Shown: positions 1-9,783, counted from the first letter of the stretch. The stretch: DNA of 64,000 nucleotides from Barthelona sp. PCE (GCA_040285745.1 JAUFOR010000003.1:930001-994000), one strand, 5' to 3'. The notes: generated by a model from the sequence alone, not told the origin. Numbers and translations: made by a program.

Positions 1-3000
1 TCAATTTAGCACTCCCAAGATCACAGGACGGGGCAGATGCAGCTATGTGCATTGGTCTATTGTGCAATTCTCATTGTATCGAAAAGATCGTCTTAGAAAA
101 AGAATCTTTGAGTGAGAAGGAGGTTGCATTTTATGACTGGGACAACATGCCGAGTAGCTTCTTCGCTAAGAACGAATGGTCTGTCGGTAGTATGTTCAGA
201 CAACCAGCACACAATTCCGCTGTCCGCGGCCAGCCTTATCTCACTTCTTTCGACTCAAATGGGGCACGTCAGTTTTCCTTGGATAATTTCACACTGTCCA
301 AGGCACTATCTAGACAAAGCGCCGAAAAATCTCAGTGTAACTACTGTATTGTTTTATATGAGAACGTTCGAGCACCTTTTTCACTTCGTATTCACTTCAC
401 GATGCCATTTACTTCCCCCTACGTTATGTGCTCAGACGATGTAGTCACCGTTGTGCCGCCTGAGGAATGGGCTCCAATCGTCTTTATCAGAACAAGAACT
501 GAGGGTATAAACCCGTTCATGGGTCCGACAATTGCAGAGATAGAGGTTGTTAACAACGACAGCGCCATTGCGGTGTGCTCTGGTGTGCTGCAGGATGATG
601 GCACACATCTTACGCTGGCAGGACCGCATTCACTACATTTTTCGGCAGGCAACTTTGGCTTCTTCGAATACGATGATTTCCGTTTTACATTCCCACACTA
701 TCTACAAGAGAAGTTGGGAGAGCTTCTTGCGGTCACGATAGAGGCGCTCAACGGTTCCCTTGCTACTGCAAAACTCAACACGACCAACTTCAAGTTCATT
801 GAGAAGCAACACATCTGTTTCCTTCCAGATCACTTCATCATGTCCATGAGCTATGGGTTCGCAAACATGATTGTGCTACGCGAATCGCACGTGTGTCGCA
901 TTGATAACGAGGAGAAGCTTTGCCGCTATATTGTTCAAATAGCAAGTAGTCTTGCGAAGCAGCTGGTGTACACAACCAAGGGGTGGAAGCTGGTTAGCAG
1001 CCACATCCGACAGGGATTCATACAGTCGACAGTGTATCAAACTCTTGCCAGTCTCAAGTATGGAAGCTTCAAGGGTATTCGCTTTTTGCATGAGTGGCTA
1101 TTCGATGCTTATGAGCACTGTGCACTCAAGAAAATGGACGAATATCCTCAACTTCTGGATCCTATCAAAATATCACTGAGTCCTCTCGTCAAAAGGTCAT
1201 CTGATGAGATCATCTTTGGAGAAAACCACTTATTCGAGGCTTACCCCCTCATGAAATACCGGGCCCTTATATCATGGCGTGGCGGCGATGTTGGAATCCA
1301 GACGCCAGTAACTAACAGGTTGCTCACGTTTGAAGGCAGGTCCATCTACTACCAAAAGGATACCGCAATTAAATTCTTGCTTAAATATCGACCTTACATA
1401 CCTGTTACAAAGAATTTTAATGCACTTACGAATAACTTTAACTTCGACATTGCAATCATGGACAATGATGGAGTGTTCAAAATAGACAAGATTGGTTACC
1501 AGAGAGAGCATCTTGGTGGAGAGCTCAAGCTCGAGGCTAAGCGCTCAACGGGTCGCCAATCTAAGAATAATGAAGCTATCGGAAGATACACACGCTACGC
1601 ACAACATAACGAGCATGTTGAGCCCCGTGGAAGGAACTTGCAGTATAAGCTCTTTATTAATATGAACCATATGCGCTTTTATATCTTTGATCCCGAGTGC
1701 ACTTTCCCTGGTAAGATTCGCGTGTACAGAACGGCTGTTATGGCACTTGCCCTGTTGCACAAGATCTCCGACAAACACGTTCCGGGTCTGACATTCAGCC
1801 GAATCAGGCTGCTGACCGGCCTGCTGGAGGAAGACTACCGCATCAACAAATACCGCTCAGAATGGCTGGAAGCGATGCGCCTTACGGCAAGCGAAAACGA
1901 CCACTACTACAGCTCATTCCGATACTTGTGCTATGATGAGGCTCAGGTGAGTAAGCTAATCCCTTCAGCAAAGACTGCACGAGACAACAACAGTGTGGAG
2001 CGTGTGGAGGAGAAGGACACACCCACATGGTTCGAATGTATGATGCACACATATTCCAGGCGGGTTCAGCAGCTCCTTTTCAGATACATAACAACGCTCA
2101 CATACCCACAGGATGGCGTCGTCAACCATGGTGCATGGTTCCTGTTAGAAATGCTAGAGATGAAATACTCACCAGACGGTCTGTTCTTGCAGACCCTTGA
2201 GCAAGCAGACCACTTAGGAATGGCCATATACGAGCTCATGCGCTGGATTGCTTCATGTGATATACAGGAGGTTGCCATCGATCGTGTTACTGTCTTTTAC
2301 GACTTGTTCTGTCAGTATCTTTTCCTCAACGCACCTGTGAATATTGTTTACGAGCGTTTCATGTACCACATGCTTCGCGCACTTGGTCACATGAACCTCA
2401 TCTGGCTTTCTGTGGACATGCGTCGTGAAATTATAGACTTTGTGGTAGAGAAGCTAACGATTTCCAAATTCGACTCACCTGCTCTAGTCATACGTGCATG
2501 TTTGGCATGTGCAGCCAGTTGGATCATCCTTGACGTCGAAACTGAACGCGTGGATCTTGGGTTGCTTCTTCCCTTTACTTCGATCTCTTTTAACCTGCCA
2601 ATTCGTTTACTTGCACTCAGACTTGTTGTACATACGTCCATATACTGCGGGTATGACAACTCAGCGTCGATCATTAACTTCGTAGTCAACAACAACGACC
2701 CAGACCGCCTGTATCAGTTGCGGTCGATTACTATGCTCGTTGATATGTTCGAAGACTATGCACAGAGAGAGACGTTCAACGCCCCACCTTCACAGACGTT
2801 CGGACACCTTCCACCGCTAAGACCTAACACCTTTGAGTTCGATGAGTTCGGTGACGTACTCGACGTTGTTCAACCAGAAGCACCAACGCTTAATCTTACA
2901 CATTGGTTGTCTCCGTTCGCCTCTCGTCACTTTGACACGACAGACTGCGCAATGGACGCAAGGGAATGCGTTTTAAGTATCTGGAAATGTATCAGCAGGA

Positions 3001-3134
3001 GCAACCAAAATGTTACTATAGCCTATGCTCTTGGTCGTTTATGGACATGCTTGTTTGGAAACTCCACCCCGAACATGTTCCATGGTTCTGAAAATGTACA
3101 GTACACTGACGGAAATCTGGCCCTATTCCTTTAA
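1..3134 (+). CDS. TAF2-like TFIID subunit, 5' partial
   Basis: Large protein with no transmembrane segment or repeats. The frame is open from base 3 through the ATG at 45, so the true start may lie left of the window. Residues about 240-470 resemble the catalytically dead M1-aminopeptidase fold of TAF2, without any HExxH zinc motif. Further on, a short stretch around DPECTFPGKIRVYRT aligns with the IDPDMSVLRKV region that precedes the HEAT-like repeats of TAF2, and a later YRSEWLEAM resembles YRAEMIDAL. TAF2 is a large TFIID subunit that contacts core promoter DNA around the initiator. The similarity is distant, so another helical-repeat protein is possible. The last 12 nt of the coding region overlap the 3' end of the convergent zinc-finger gene. 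Confidence 0.5.
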   Translation, partial: NLALPRSQDGADAAMCIGLLCNSHCIEKIVLEKESLSEKEVAFYDWDNMPSSFFAKNEWSVGSMFRQPAHNSAVRGQPYLTSFDSNGARQFSLDNFTLSKALSRQSAEKSQCNYCIVLYENVRAPFSLRIHFTMPFTSPYVMCSDDVVTVVPPEEWAPIVFIRTRTEGINPFMGPTIAEIEVVNNDSAIAVCSGVLQDDGTHLTLAGPHSLHFSAGNFGFFEYDDFRFTFPHYLQEKLGELLAVTIEALNGSLATAKLNTTNFKFIEKQHICFLPDHFIMSMSYGFANMIVLRESHVCRIDNEEKLCRYIVQIASSLAKQLVYTTKGWKLVSSHIRQGFIQSTVYQTLASLKYGSFKGIRFLHEWLFDAYEHCALKKMDEYPQLLDPIKISLSPLVKRSSDEIIFGENHLFEAYPLMKYRALISWRGGDVGIQTPVTNRLLTFEGRSIYYQKDTAIKFLLKYRPYIPVTKNFNALTNNFNFDIAIMDNDGVFKIDKIGYQREHLGGELKLEAKRSTGRQSKNNEAIGRYTRYAQHNEHVEPRGRNLQYKLFINMNHMRFYIFDPECTFPGKIRVYRTAVMALALLHKISDKHVPGLTFSRIRLLTGLLEEDYRINKYRSEWLEAMRLTASENDHYYSSFRYLCYDEAQVSKLIPSAKTARDNNSVERVEEKDTPTWFECMMHTYSRRVQQLLFRYITTLTYPQDGVVNHGAWFLLEMLEMKYSPDGLFLQTLEQADHLGMAIYELMRWIASCDIQEVAIDRVTVFYDLFCQYLFLNAPVNIVYERFMYHMLRALGHMNLIWLSVDMRREIIDFVVEKLTISKFDSPALVIRACLACAASWIILDVETERVDLGLLLPFTSISFNLPIRLLALRLVVHTSIYCGYDNSASIINFVVNNNDPDRLYQLRSITMLVDMFEDYAQRETFNAPPSQTFGHLPPLRPNTFEFDEFGDVLDVVQPEAPTLNLTHWLSPFASRHFDTTDCAMDARECVLSIWKCISRSNQNVTIAYALGRLWTCLFGNSTPNMFHGSENVQYTDGNLALFL

Positions 3135-3908
3135 ACATGATGCTGAACCAGCGTGCTGTTTATCAACGTGTTCCCTGAGCTTTTGCCTAGTGCTTAGTAG
3201 ACTGTGACATATCGGACACTCGAAACGCTTGCTCATATGTACGCGGCGAATGTGAGAGCGTAAGTTCGATGCTGTAGTGAATTTTTTACCACAGTGTTCG
3301 CATGTGAACCGCAAACGCTCAAGATATGGAGTTGTGTGAGTCTTCATATGCTGCTTGAGGTTGTACTTTGTGGATAACTCCTTGGAGCAGACCTCACAGA
3401 TGTAGAAATCAGGCGTTGTTTTAATAAACACTTTTTTGGGTTTCTTCTTGTGCACCTGATCAATGTGCCTTGTCATCATGCTTGGATAGTTAAAACTTGC
3501 ATCGCAGCCCTCAAAAGGACATTTGCAAGGTTTTATCTTGTGGGTTCTCCTTAAATGCGACCTCAACTGCTTCTTTTTGTGGAAACATTCATCACATTCA
3601 GTGCACTTATATGGCTTTTCCTCGTGATGCAGCTCGTGTCTCTTCAGCTGATGCTTAGTGGCGAATGCTTTGTCACATTTTGTGCACTTAAAAGGTTTAT
3701 AACCAGTATGAGTCCGAAAATGCCGGATCAACCCACTACGCCTGGTGAATGAAGAATGACAACCTGGCCAACAACAATGGTATTCGGTGCTAGTTGCTTT
3801 GCAATGCGTTTCTATTGTATCGTTATCCAGTTCCTCAACAGGATATGGACTGTCGGTCTCCCCACGATCGACTATTGCCTGTTCCTGGATACTATTTGAG
3901 GGAAGCAT
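3123..3908 (-). CDS. Seven-finger C2H2 zinc-finger protein, TFIIIA-like
   Basis: 261 residues. After an acidic N-terminus of about 40 residues there are seven consecutive C2H2 fingers. The first and fourth have the C-x4-C spacing (CCWPGC, CPFEGC) and the others C-x2-C. Linkers of the type THTGYKPFKC join the first fingers, and a 20-residue basic linker with KKKPKK separates fingers 4 and 5. Irregular linkers together with C-x4-C fingers are typical of TFIIIA, the 5S rRNA gene factor, which usually has nine fingers. Another DNA- or RNA-binding zinc-finger protein cannot be excluded. The 3' end overlaps the convergent TAF2-like gene by 12 nt. Confidence 0.6.
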   Translation of the reverse strand: MLPSNSIQEQAIVDRGETDSPYPVEELDNDTIETHCKATSTEYHCCWPGCHSSFTRRSGLIRHFRTHTGYKPFKCTKCDKAFATKHQLKRHELHHEEKPYKCTECDECFHKKKQLRSHLRRTHKIKPCKCPFEGCDASFNYPSMMTRHIDQVHKKKPKKVFIKTTPDFYICEVCSKELSTKYNLKQHMKTHTTPYLERLRFTCEHCGKKFTTASNLRSHIRRVHMSKRFECPICHSLLSTRQKLREHVDKQHAGSASCLKE

Positions 3909-4272
3909 AATGTGTTCCTTTAATGAAATGGATATTTAGCATAGCGAGTTATCAGTGTAATAAGAATGCTATTATGGCTTTTTCCAGGTAAGATTAAGAG
4001 TTTAAGCCCATCAAAATTTCACCAAAGTCTTTATACAAATAGGAAAATGTTTCTTCTATTCAAATCCTGAACATCAGTTTTTTACTGTATTAAAACTGTA
4101 AAAGACATATAAAATCTGTGAATAGAGCATTGCAAATCATAAATGAACAAGAAAAAAATGGCAGGGTTCTTCAGTATCAAAGTTATCCATTTGTATTCAG
4201 AGAATATAACATAATGATGTGGTTGATACATCTGCAGCAAAATGAATTATCCAAAAAATATAAACAAGAGTT
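3909..4272. other. Intergenic region, nothing recognised
   Basis: 364 nt between the start of the zinc-finger gene and the end of the p47-like gene, both on the minus strand. It is AT-rich with several T-rich runs and should hold the zinc-finger promoter and the p47 3' end. No RNA gene, repeat or reading frame with recognisable content was seen. Confidence 0.5.
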
Positions 4273-5166
4273 TTACAACACAAAAACATCAACCTTACCA
4301 TTCGCTACACCTGCTGTTTTCAAATTGCGCCCTGACACGCCCATTCCGTTAAATTCCATTCGGAAAGACTTACCATCCACCTCGCTGCTGATAAAAGCTT
4401 CGAGTTTTGATAGAGAATCGTGTGTAGATCCCATATACATAGCACCACCTCGAGGATGGATCTTAACACGCACTCTGCATGGTTTTCCAGCGGTTGCAGG
4501 TTGCGAAATAGCTTGTCGAGTTCCCGCGAAGTGATCAACAGGTTCGGTTGACACCTCTTCTTCCTCTTTCTCTTCGTACTCCTCATGCATTCTGTCAATG
4601 ACACCGACTTTAACGTCGCCGCTGGCCTCGGGAAAGAGCCTGCGTAAGAGCGGGCCAAAGTTAACATCCTTGTTTCTAAGCTTCTGCAATACAGCTGATC
4701 CAACCTGTGATCCGGCATCGTGGAACGTCTTATCGTCAACTAGGATACCGTTCTTGTACTGTGTGATGGTGTGCTCGTCGTTGTCAAGCAAAATTTCGCC
4801 AGCACCCTTTCCGTGTCCAGCATAATGCCCTTCTTTGTCCTTCTCATCCGTCTCTGGCCTGTGAATCCTGCGACGATTGTTGGGGCGATCCATGCCCCAT
4901 GTTCCTGTTCCGACCTTCATCTCAGGCTGCTTTGGTTCTTCAGGTGTTGTTTCTCCAACCAATAAAGGTTCCTCTGGTTCTACTACTGGTTTTTGAGGCT
5001 GGTTGGTGTTAACAGCAGACATCATTTCAACGTATCCGATCGTTGCCATGTCAATATCCCAATTGGAACTCTCCAATAAAAATCTGGCGATTTCAGGGTC
5101 AACTTCACAGCCGTTCGACTGCATGACGCTAAGAAACTGTGCGACTTTTTCTTGATTCTGTTGCAT
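4273..5166 (-). CDS. p47/SHP1-type Cdc48 (p97) adaptor: UBA, SEP and UBX domains
   Basis: 297 residues from the chosen ATG. The order is a UBA-like helical domain at about 1-45 (FLLESSNWDIDMA resembles FFLESAGWDLQIA of p47), a linker with a GTGTWGMDRP segment, a SEP domain at about 130-200 (ITQYKNGILVDD, then GPLLRRLFPEASGDVKV), an acidic stretch, and a C-terminal UBX-like domain that recruits Cdc48. p47/Shp1 adapts the AAA ATPase Cdc48/p97 for membrane fusion and for ubiquitin-dependent protein extraction. An upstream in-frame ATG at 5220 would add 18 mostly hydrophobic residues. The downstream ATG places the UBA domain at the N-terminus as in known p47 proteins, so I prefer it. Confidence 0.85.
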   Translation of the reverse strand: MQQNQEKVAQFLSVMQSNGCEVDPEIARFLLESSNWDIDMATIGYVEMMSAVNTNQPQKPVVEPEEPLLVGETTPEEPKQPEMKVGTGTWGMDRPNNRRRIHRPETDEKDKEGHYAGHGKGAGEILLDNDEHTITQYKNGILVDDKTFHDAGSQVGSAVLQKLRNKDVNFGPLLRRLFPEASGDVKVGVIDRMHEEYEEKEEEEVSTEPVDHFAGTRQAISQPATAGKPCRVRVKIHPRGGAMYMGSTHDSLSKLEAFISSEVDGKSFRMEFNGMGVSGRNLKTAGVANGKVDVFVL

Positions 5167-5334
5167 AATGCTTATATACTGAATAGTGTGAGAAATAAGA
5201 TAACAAAAGGTCCAAAGCATGTACCTAGTAAAAAAAGTTCTTCAATGCGCCATAGCATCCACTATTCCATGAATTGAGGTAACAGAAAAATATCACTGCT
5301 TAAAAGACTTGTTTTTTGATCTTCTACTTCAATC

Positions 5335-5823
5335 ATGGATCCAGTCGAATTTGTTGATAACAATGAGGGCGTAAATGGTATCCCTGAACAGAACTGGTCT
5401 GTACAGGAGCCACAAGATGATCCGGATCAACAGTTTTCTTTGCATTTGGGTAATACTAGCATTATGCACGGTTGTGCTGTGGTAAAGTACGTACGAAGAA
5501 AGGGGATGATGTCGCATAGCAGTTTTTGTAAGCTCATGAAGCAGCATCAAATGCATATTTTAAATGTTCCAGTTCGCAAAGATGTTTATATCATGTATCT
5601 TGGCATGCAACAGTTTGCTATCATCAAACACCCGGTGAACTGCGGATTTCTGATCAATCAATTCACTTATACGGTGAGCGATGATGGTGACGGTGGTAAA
5701 ATTTCAGAAATATTTGATGAGTCTTCGTATATGCCTACGAGCGATTACTACTTCACCGCACATCACCTTGGCCCGGTGAAAACAACGGTTTATAAGATTA
5801 TAGACGATGAACATATGCTATAG
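5335..5823 (+). CDS. Hypothetical protein, 162 aa
   Basis: I do not recognise this protein. The first 35 residues are acidic and rich in D, E, P and Q. The remainder looks globular, with alternating hydrophobic residues and a basic patch (VKYVRRKG, KLMKQH), and no transmembrane segment or zinc motif. The ATG follows a pyrimidine-rich stretch, as at many genes here. It lies divergent to p47 and ends 9 nt before the end of the convergent PP2A gene, so 3' untranslated regions must be very short or overlap. Size, single long frame and gene-like spacing support it as real. Confidence 0.6.
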   Translation: MDPVEFVDNNEGVNGIPEQNWSVQEPQDDPDQQFSLHLGNTSIMHGCAVVKYVRRKGMMSHSSFCKLMKQHQMHILNVPVRKDVYIMYLGMQQFAIIKHPVNCGFLINQFTYTVSDDGDGGKISEIFDESSYMPTSDYYFTAHHLGPVKTTVYKIIDDEHML

Positions 5824-5832
5824 TCACATATT

Positions 5833-6797
5833 TTACAAAAAGTGATCGGGTGTGCGTCGCAGAACGTGCTTAATACCTCTCCTGGGCGCTGCATCGTACA
5901 CAACAAATGAAGGAGTGATGCTCTCATCAACCTCCATAATTGCACCCTTGTTCTCCACTCTATAACAATAATTAGGTGCAGAGAACACTGTGACAACCTG
6001 CTGATCATGGGTCCACTGGTATCCGTTCATCATAAGCTGGTGAGCTCGAACCAACATGTTCAAACCATTGTTGTGAAGGAACTGAGATGATATGTCTTTT
6101 CCAAAGTTGTATCCCGCACCGCGCGGTGAAATAAACCAGCCTGGCCTTTGGTCGGGATCACTCCATACCAAATCTGACATGGCGCCTTCGTGTGGGATTT
6201 CCTTGGCACGCTCGATTGAGCGGATCTGGTCAAGATAGTCGACACAAGGACTTAGACCACCGTGGATACCGATGATGTTGCCCTCGATGACTGCAGCGAT
6301 TGGGAGGTGATCAAATACAGTGCTGAAATGACGCCAGAAATTACTGTTACCAAACTTACGCAGACATTCGTCATGAAATCCATAAACCTGTGTGATCTGA
6401 CGGCACTCGTGATTGCCACGCAACAGAAAAATACGGTCTGGGTAGCGAACTTTAAGAGCTAAAAGTAGTGTGGCACACTCAACAGAGTAGTAACCTCTAT
6501 CAACATAATCTCCCAAAAACAGATAGTTAGTTTCGGGAAGGGAACCACCTAGGAGGAAAAGTTCGATCAAATCATGAAGCTGACCGTGAATATCACCAAC
6601 AACGGTTACAGGTGCTCGTACTGTTACAATATTTGCTTCTTGGCTGATAATCTCAGTTGAATAAATGTTAGCGTGTTGTGCAAATGCGTTAATGAACATA
6701 CTCTATCGATAATCATTTTTATCTGGCTTTCTTTGATGAGTTTTGCATTAAATAACGACTCAATGATCGCGTCAACATCGTCTATGGGAGAGGACAT
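5833..6797 (-). CDS. Serine/threonine protein phosphatase PP2A-family catalytic subunit (spliced)
   Basis: Two exons: 6797-6702 (32 codons) and 6651-5833 (272 codons plus stop), giving 304 residues, close to the 309 of human PP2Ac. Exon 1 encodes the conserved N-terminal helix (LIKESQI resembles LIKESEV of PP4). Exon 2 holds all metal and catalytic signatures ([32 protein letters not shown]) and ends TPDHFL, close to the methylated TPDYFL tail of PP2A/PP4/PP6. The subfamily is not settled, but the RGAGYNFG and tail motifs favour PP2A. Without splicing, the first in-frame ATG (6699) is part of the GTATGT splice site and the protein would lack the conserved N-terminus. Relative to PP4 the splice joint is about three residues short, so the exact 3' splice site is the least certain point. 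Confidence 0.9.
6652..6701 (-). other. 50-nt spliceosomal intron in PP2Ac
   Basis: On the sense strand the intron begins GTATGTTC and ends CGCTAACATTTATTCAACTGAG. It interrupts the gene between complete codons (phase 0), its length is not a multiple of three, and removal joins two frames that are both required for a full PP2A catalytic subunit. GTATGT and CTAACATT are shared with the E2 and eS21 introns in this window. The 15 nt between CTAAC and the terminal AG are longer than in those two. Confidence 0.85.
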
Positions 6798-6911
6798 TCT
6801 CTAGTACTCCGAAAATTAAAGAGAAGGATAGAAAAGAGAAAACGCATTCAAATGGTCTAATTAGTATATTACATTCAACCTCTGTTAACCTAAAAATGTT
6901 TATTCCCTAAA

Positions 6912-8729
6912 TCAGTCATCATAAATAAAGCAGGCATAAAACTCATCACTTTCATCATCAATACCTTCTCTAATAATCTCAAATCGATAGTTCTCCTCCT
7001 TCAGCAACTCTGACACTCTGAATTCCACCGTGTCAAGTAGCACAGTTTCCAAATCCGGACTGATCTTCAAGATATCCAACATATCACACTCACTTCCAAT
7101 ATGTATATGACAAACACACCCTTTAGAGTGCGGGGCACTAATTACGAGCGTGACACCGTCGACTAGCAGGTCGTCCATCTCAAAAAAATCGTTGAGATCA
7201 GAAAGCTTCAAGTTACAAATGCCTTCTTCCGTGTAATCGTCAATAATAACCTCGCATAAAACTGGATCACGCACACAATGCTCAAACGCAACGATTTCCA
7301 CATCGTTTATAACAGGGGTCTCGCTCACTGTATGCGGTTTAGGTGAATGATCGTACAAACGCAACACAAGCCCTTGCACCTCCAACGACTCCTTGCCTTC
7401 GTTGACGACCTCGAAAACCGTCCTGAGCTTAACGTAGTAAAGAATGTATTGTGCAAACTGCCGTGCAAGAGCAATATTCGCAGTGTCAGCGTGACGACCA
7501 ACCCATATGACCGAGTTCTGCCCGTGGCTGTTGATGATAACACTGACGTTGTTGGTGTTAAAGGGCGTGCTCTTGGGGTTACGAGAGCTGTGAAGTACAG
7601 GTACAGAGGTCTGTGTCACCTTGCTGAAATGAGCCAGTTTGAAAATGATGGGCTCGCTCGTAGATTTTAACGATTCAACCGCGAGAAGCTGGCACATAAA
7701 TCCTGCGTTTGGCGACGCTATGTCTCGGATGGCCTTGACCTCCGCAAGTCCATTTTCGAACGAGTAGTCTTCGCGGAACATGAGGTATGAAATAACAACA
7801 CTGACAGACCTGCTAACGCCCTGTTGACAGTGTACGAGCACCTTTCCGCCCTCTTTCATTGCAGTTTCAATGAAAAGAATTGCATCGAGTGCGACTGGGA
7901 GAATATCTGCGTTAGGAGAGTCGGTCAGATCGTAATCTTTATACACAAACTCTTCAGGAAACACGTTCATGCACATGCCACCCGCGCAGTTAACAATGTG
8001 CGTTATACCCTTCTCCTTCATCATGTCAAGGTCGGATGTCGGTATCTCTCCGCTCAAAAACAAAAAGGGTCTTATTTGGTGGATTACACCCGACGCACGG
8101 GCAAGCTTTAGCCTCTTGTCATCAGTGTACGAAGCATATTCGGGATCACTCCTATCAATGCACTCGAGATCGAGCGAAGGTATACCTCCACGGCCCATAT
8201 CTAGAACTGGAACTTTCCTCTGAGGTGTGCTGATGCTCTGAGGTGGCAATGACATGTGCGTCATTGTGAACTCGTCTTCGCTGATCTCGCTTATGAAATC
8301 ATCGTTGAGAACGTCTGGTGCCCCAAACTGCCCATCGAACCTACCCTCATCCTCATCGCTGTAGTACATGAGGTCGCTGGAGTCCACTGAGCTTACTGTA
8401 TCCAAGGTATCTGTGGTTGTGTTGCTGATTACAGACAAAATGTCTTCCTCCTCCGATACAGGTTCCCTAAACTCCAGCCCCGTTTTGGACACGGAAGAAG
8501 CTGGGTGGAACATCCCTGAGCTTCCATTATCTGTATACGATCTCTTGGGAGTATAAATGGACGAAAGTGCTTGCGAAACAGTTCTTGGACCATCCGGGGT
8601 GCAAACCCTGAAGCTGTCTGCGGTGCCACTGGTTATATTAGCTAATTCCTTGTCAATGAAATTAAAAACTAAAAGAACAGTTACAAGGATTGCAATAAAC
8701 AAAGTGAACAAAACTAACAGGTACAACAT
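6912..8729 (-). CDS. Membrane-anchored dual-specificity phosphatase with gelsolin-like region
   Basis: 605 residues from the only suitable ATG. Residues about 1-23 form one hydrophobic transmembrane or signal-anchor segment. A Ser/Asp-rich, probably disordered stretch follows to about 200. The dual-specificity phosphatase domain spans about 210-350 and carries the intact signature HCQQGVSRS, with catalytic Cys301 and Arg307, plus an upstream Asp in DLTDSPN as likely general acid. After it comes a gelsolin-like stretch (VIWVGRHADTANIALARQFA) like that in plant MKP1-type phosphatases. The C-terminal 150 residues are acidic and unassigned. The enzyme is expected to remove phosphate from phosphotyrosine and phosphothreonine, perhaps on a MAP kinase, at a membrane. 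The membrane anchor is unusual for this class. Confidence 0.8.
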   Translation of the reverse strand: MLYLLVLFTLFIAILVTVLLVFNFIDKELANITSGTADSFRVCTPDGPRTVSQALSSIYTPKRSYTDNGSSGMFHPASSVSKTGLEFREPVSEEEDILSVISNTTTDTLDTVSSVDSSDLMYYSDEDEGRFDGQFGAPDVLNDDFISEISEDEFTMTHMSLPPQSISTPQRKVPVLDMGRGGIPSLDLECIDRSDPEYASYTDDKRLKLARASGVIHQIRPFLFLSGEIPTSDLDMMKEKGITHIVNCAGGMCMNVFPEEFVYKDYDLTDSPNADILPVALDAILFIETAMKEGGKVLVHCQQGVSRSVSVVISYLMFREDYSFENGLAEVKAIRDIASPNAGFMCQLLAVESLKSTSEPIIFKLAHFSKVTQTSVPVLHSSRNPKSTPFNTNNVSVIINSHGQNSVIWVGRHADTANIALARQFAQYILYYVKLRTVFEVVNEGKESLEVQGLVLRLYDHSPKPHTVSETPVINDVEIVAFEHCVRDPVLCEVIIDDYTEEGICNLKLSDLNDFFEMDDLLVDGVTLVISAPHSKGCVCHIHIGSECDMLDILKISPDLETVLLDTVEFRVSELLKEENYRFEIIREGIDDESDEFYACFIYDD

Positions 8730-8793
8730 AGATGTGCTATATTCTGTTTTTGAAAAGAGATAAAAACAAGAAAACAATTCGGTTTTATGTTAG

Positions 8794-8825
8794 AAATTCA
8801 AGTTTTATGTTAGAAACTTGAATTT
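8794..8825. repeat. 12-bp perfect inverted repeat
   Basis: AAATTCAAGTTT at 8794-8805 pairs with AAACTTGAATTT at 8814-8825 around an 8-nt loop. It overlaps a short direct repeat, with GTTTTATGTTAGAAA occurring twice from 8782. It lies between two minus-strand genes, downstream of the 8944-9783 gene and about 65 nt upstream of the phosphatase start codon. It may be a 3'-end processing or transcription signal, or simply AT-rich sequence. Confidence 0.5.
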
Positions 8826-8943
8826 TATCTTCCATCCTTTGCTTGTATACCTTGAATCGACAAGATATCCTACCAAATTCATTCTATAAATCCTAATTTA
8901 CATCCACAAATTCCGATTATCCAATGCCCACCAAATATATGAA

Positions 8944-9783
8944 CTACAGCCTTGGAATCAGGCGTGTATGGATCTGGTTGTTCCTTAAATCCTCTTCAAT
9001 AATGTAACCATTGACCATAGTTACCCATAAACCATACTCCCTATCAAACGCTTCTGCTAACCTAAAACTACCCTCGCTGTACTCAAAAACACATGCAGCC
9101 TGTACTTTCATCTTCTGCTTGACAATATATTGGACATCACCGTGCTCACTCAACATGAAACGAGTCAATCTTGGCTCAGAATTCTCTAAACTTGCCAACT
9201 CCTTGTAACCAGTCGTAGGGTCTGCACTGTACAAAACACCTGTCGATGACAGTATGTACTTGCCGTTACCCGATACTTGCCATGGACTGAACGCTGGAAA
9301 AACCTCTTCCAAATCATAGGTTACAATATTTAGATTGACAGATCTCAATGAATCGTTGATAACCAACATCACATGGGGATCTGTGGTTGGTAACACCTTG
9401 CAGCACATGTACAATTCTAACTGTTTCACCTTCTCCATCGTCCCGTTCTTAATGTCAACATCAAAAAACATAACTTGCCCACACATGTTAAAAGTTACAA
9501 TCCTTGCTGAGTCATCCGTCTCTCTAAAGAAATGCATTCCATACACCTCTTCTTCTCCCAGTCTTAGGTCATCATCTGATGATACAATAATATTTCCACT
9601 CAAATCATACAATGCAAACGAGTAATGTGATCCCAAAAAAAGATAATTGCCACTTAACATGCAATATATTGTTTCATGAATGATTTTAAAAGAAGTTATT
9701 AGTTGCTCAGTTGCAACATCAAAAACAAAGATTTTTGAAAAATCAGTGAACAGAACTCTCTTGCTATCAGATGCGATATTCAT
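8944..9783 (-). CDS. Small propeller-like protein, 279 aa
   Basis: Not assignable to a named family. The sequence is built of short beta-strand-like segments of about 40 residues with the pattern hydrophobic-strand, loop, strand (KIFVFDVATEQLITSF, SFALYDLSGNIIV, GQVMFFDVDIKNG), as in divergent WD40-type propellers. At 279 residues it could hold about six blades. No signal peptide or membrane segment. The neighbour downstream on the same strand order (9958-11925) and genes near 18.2, 20.9, 33.7 and 37.5 kb have the same look, so it is probably a member of one dispersed family. Function unknown. Confidence 0.6.
   Translation of the reverse strand: MNIASDSKRVLFTDFSKIFVFDVATEQLITSFKIIHETIYCMLSGNYLFLGSHYSFALYDLSGNIIVSSDDDLRLGEEEVYGMHFFRETDDSARIVTFNMCGQVMFFDVDIKNGTMEKVKQLELYMCCKVLPTTDPHVMLVINDSLRSVNLNIVTYDLEEVFPAFSPWQVSGNGKYILSSTGVLYSADPTTGYKELASLENSEPRLTRFMLSEHGDVQYIVKQKMKVQAACVFEYSEGSFRLAEAFDREYGLWVTMVNGYIIEEDLRNNQIHTRLIPRL

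Noticed and set aside
4118-4534. 138-codon plus-strand frame opposite the p47 gene
   Set aside because: Starts with a non-ATG codon and mostly overlaps the UBX domain of p47 in antisense.
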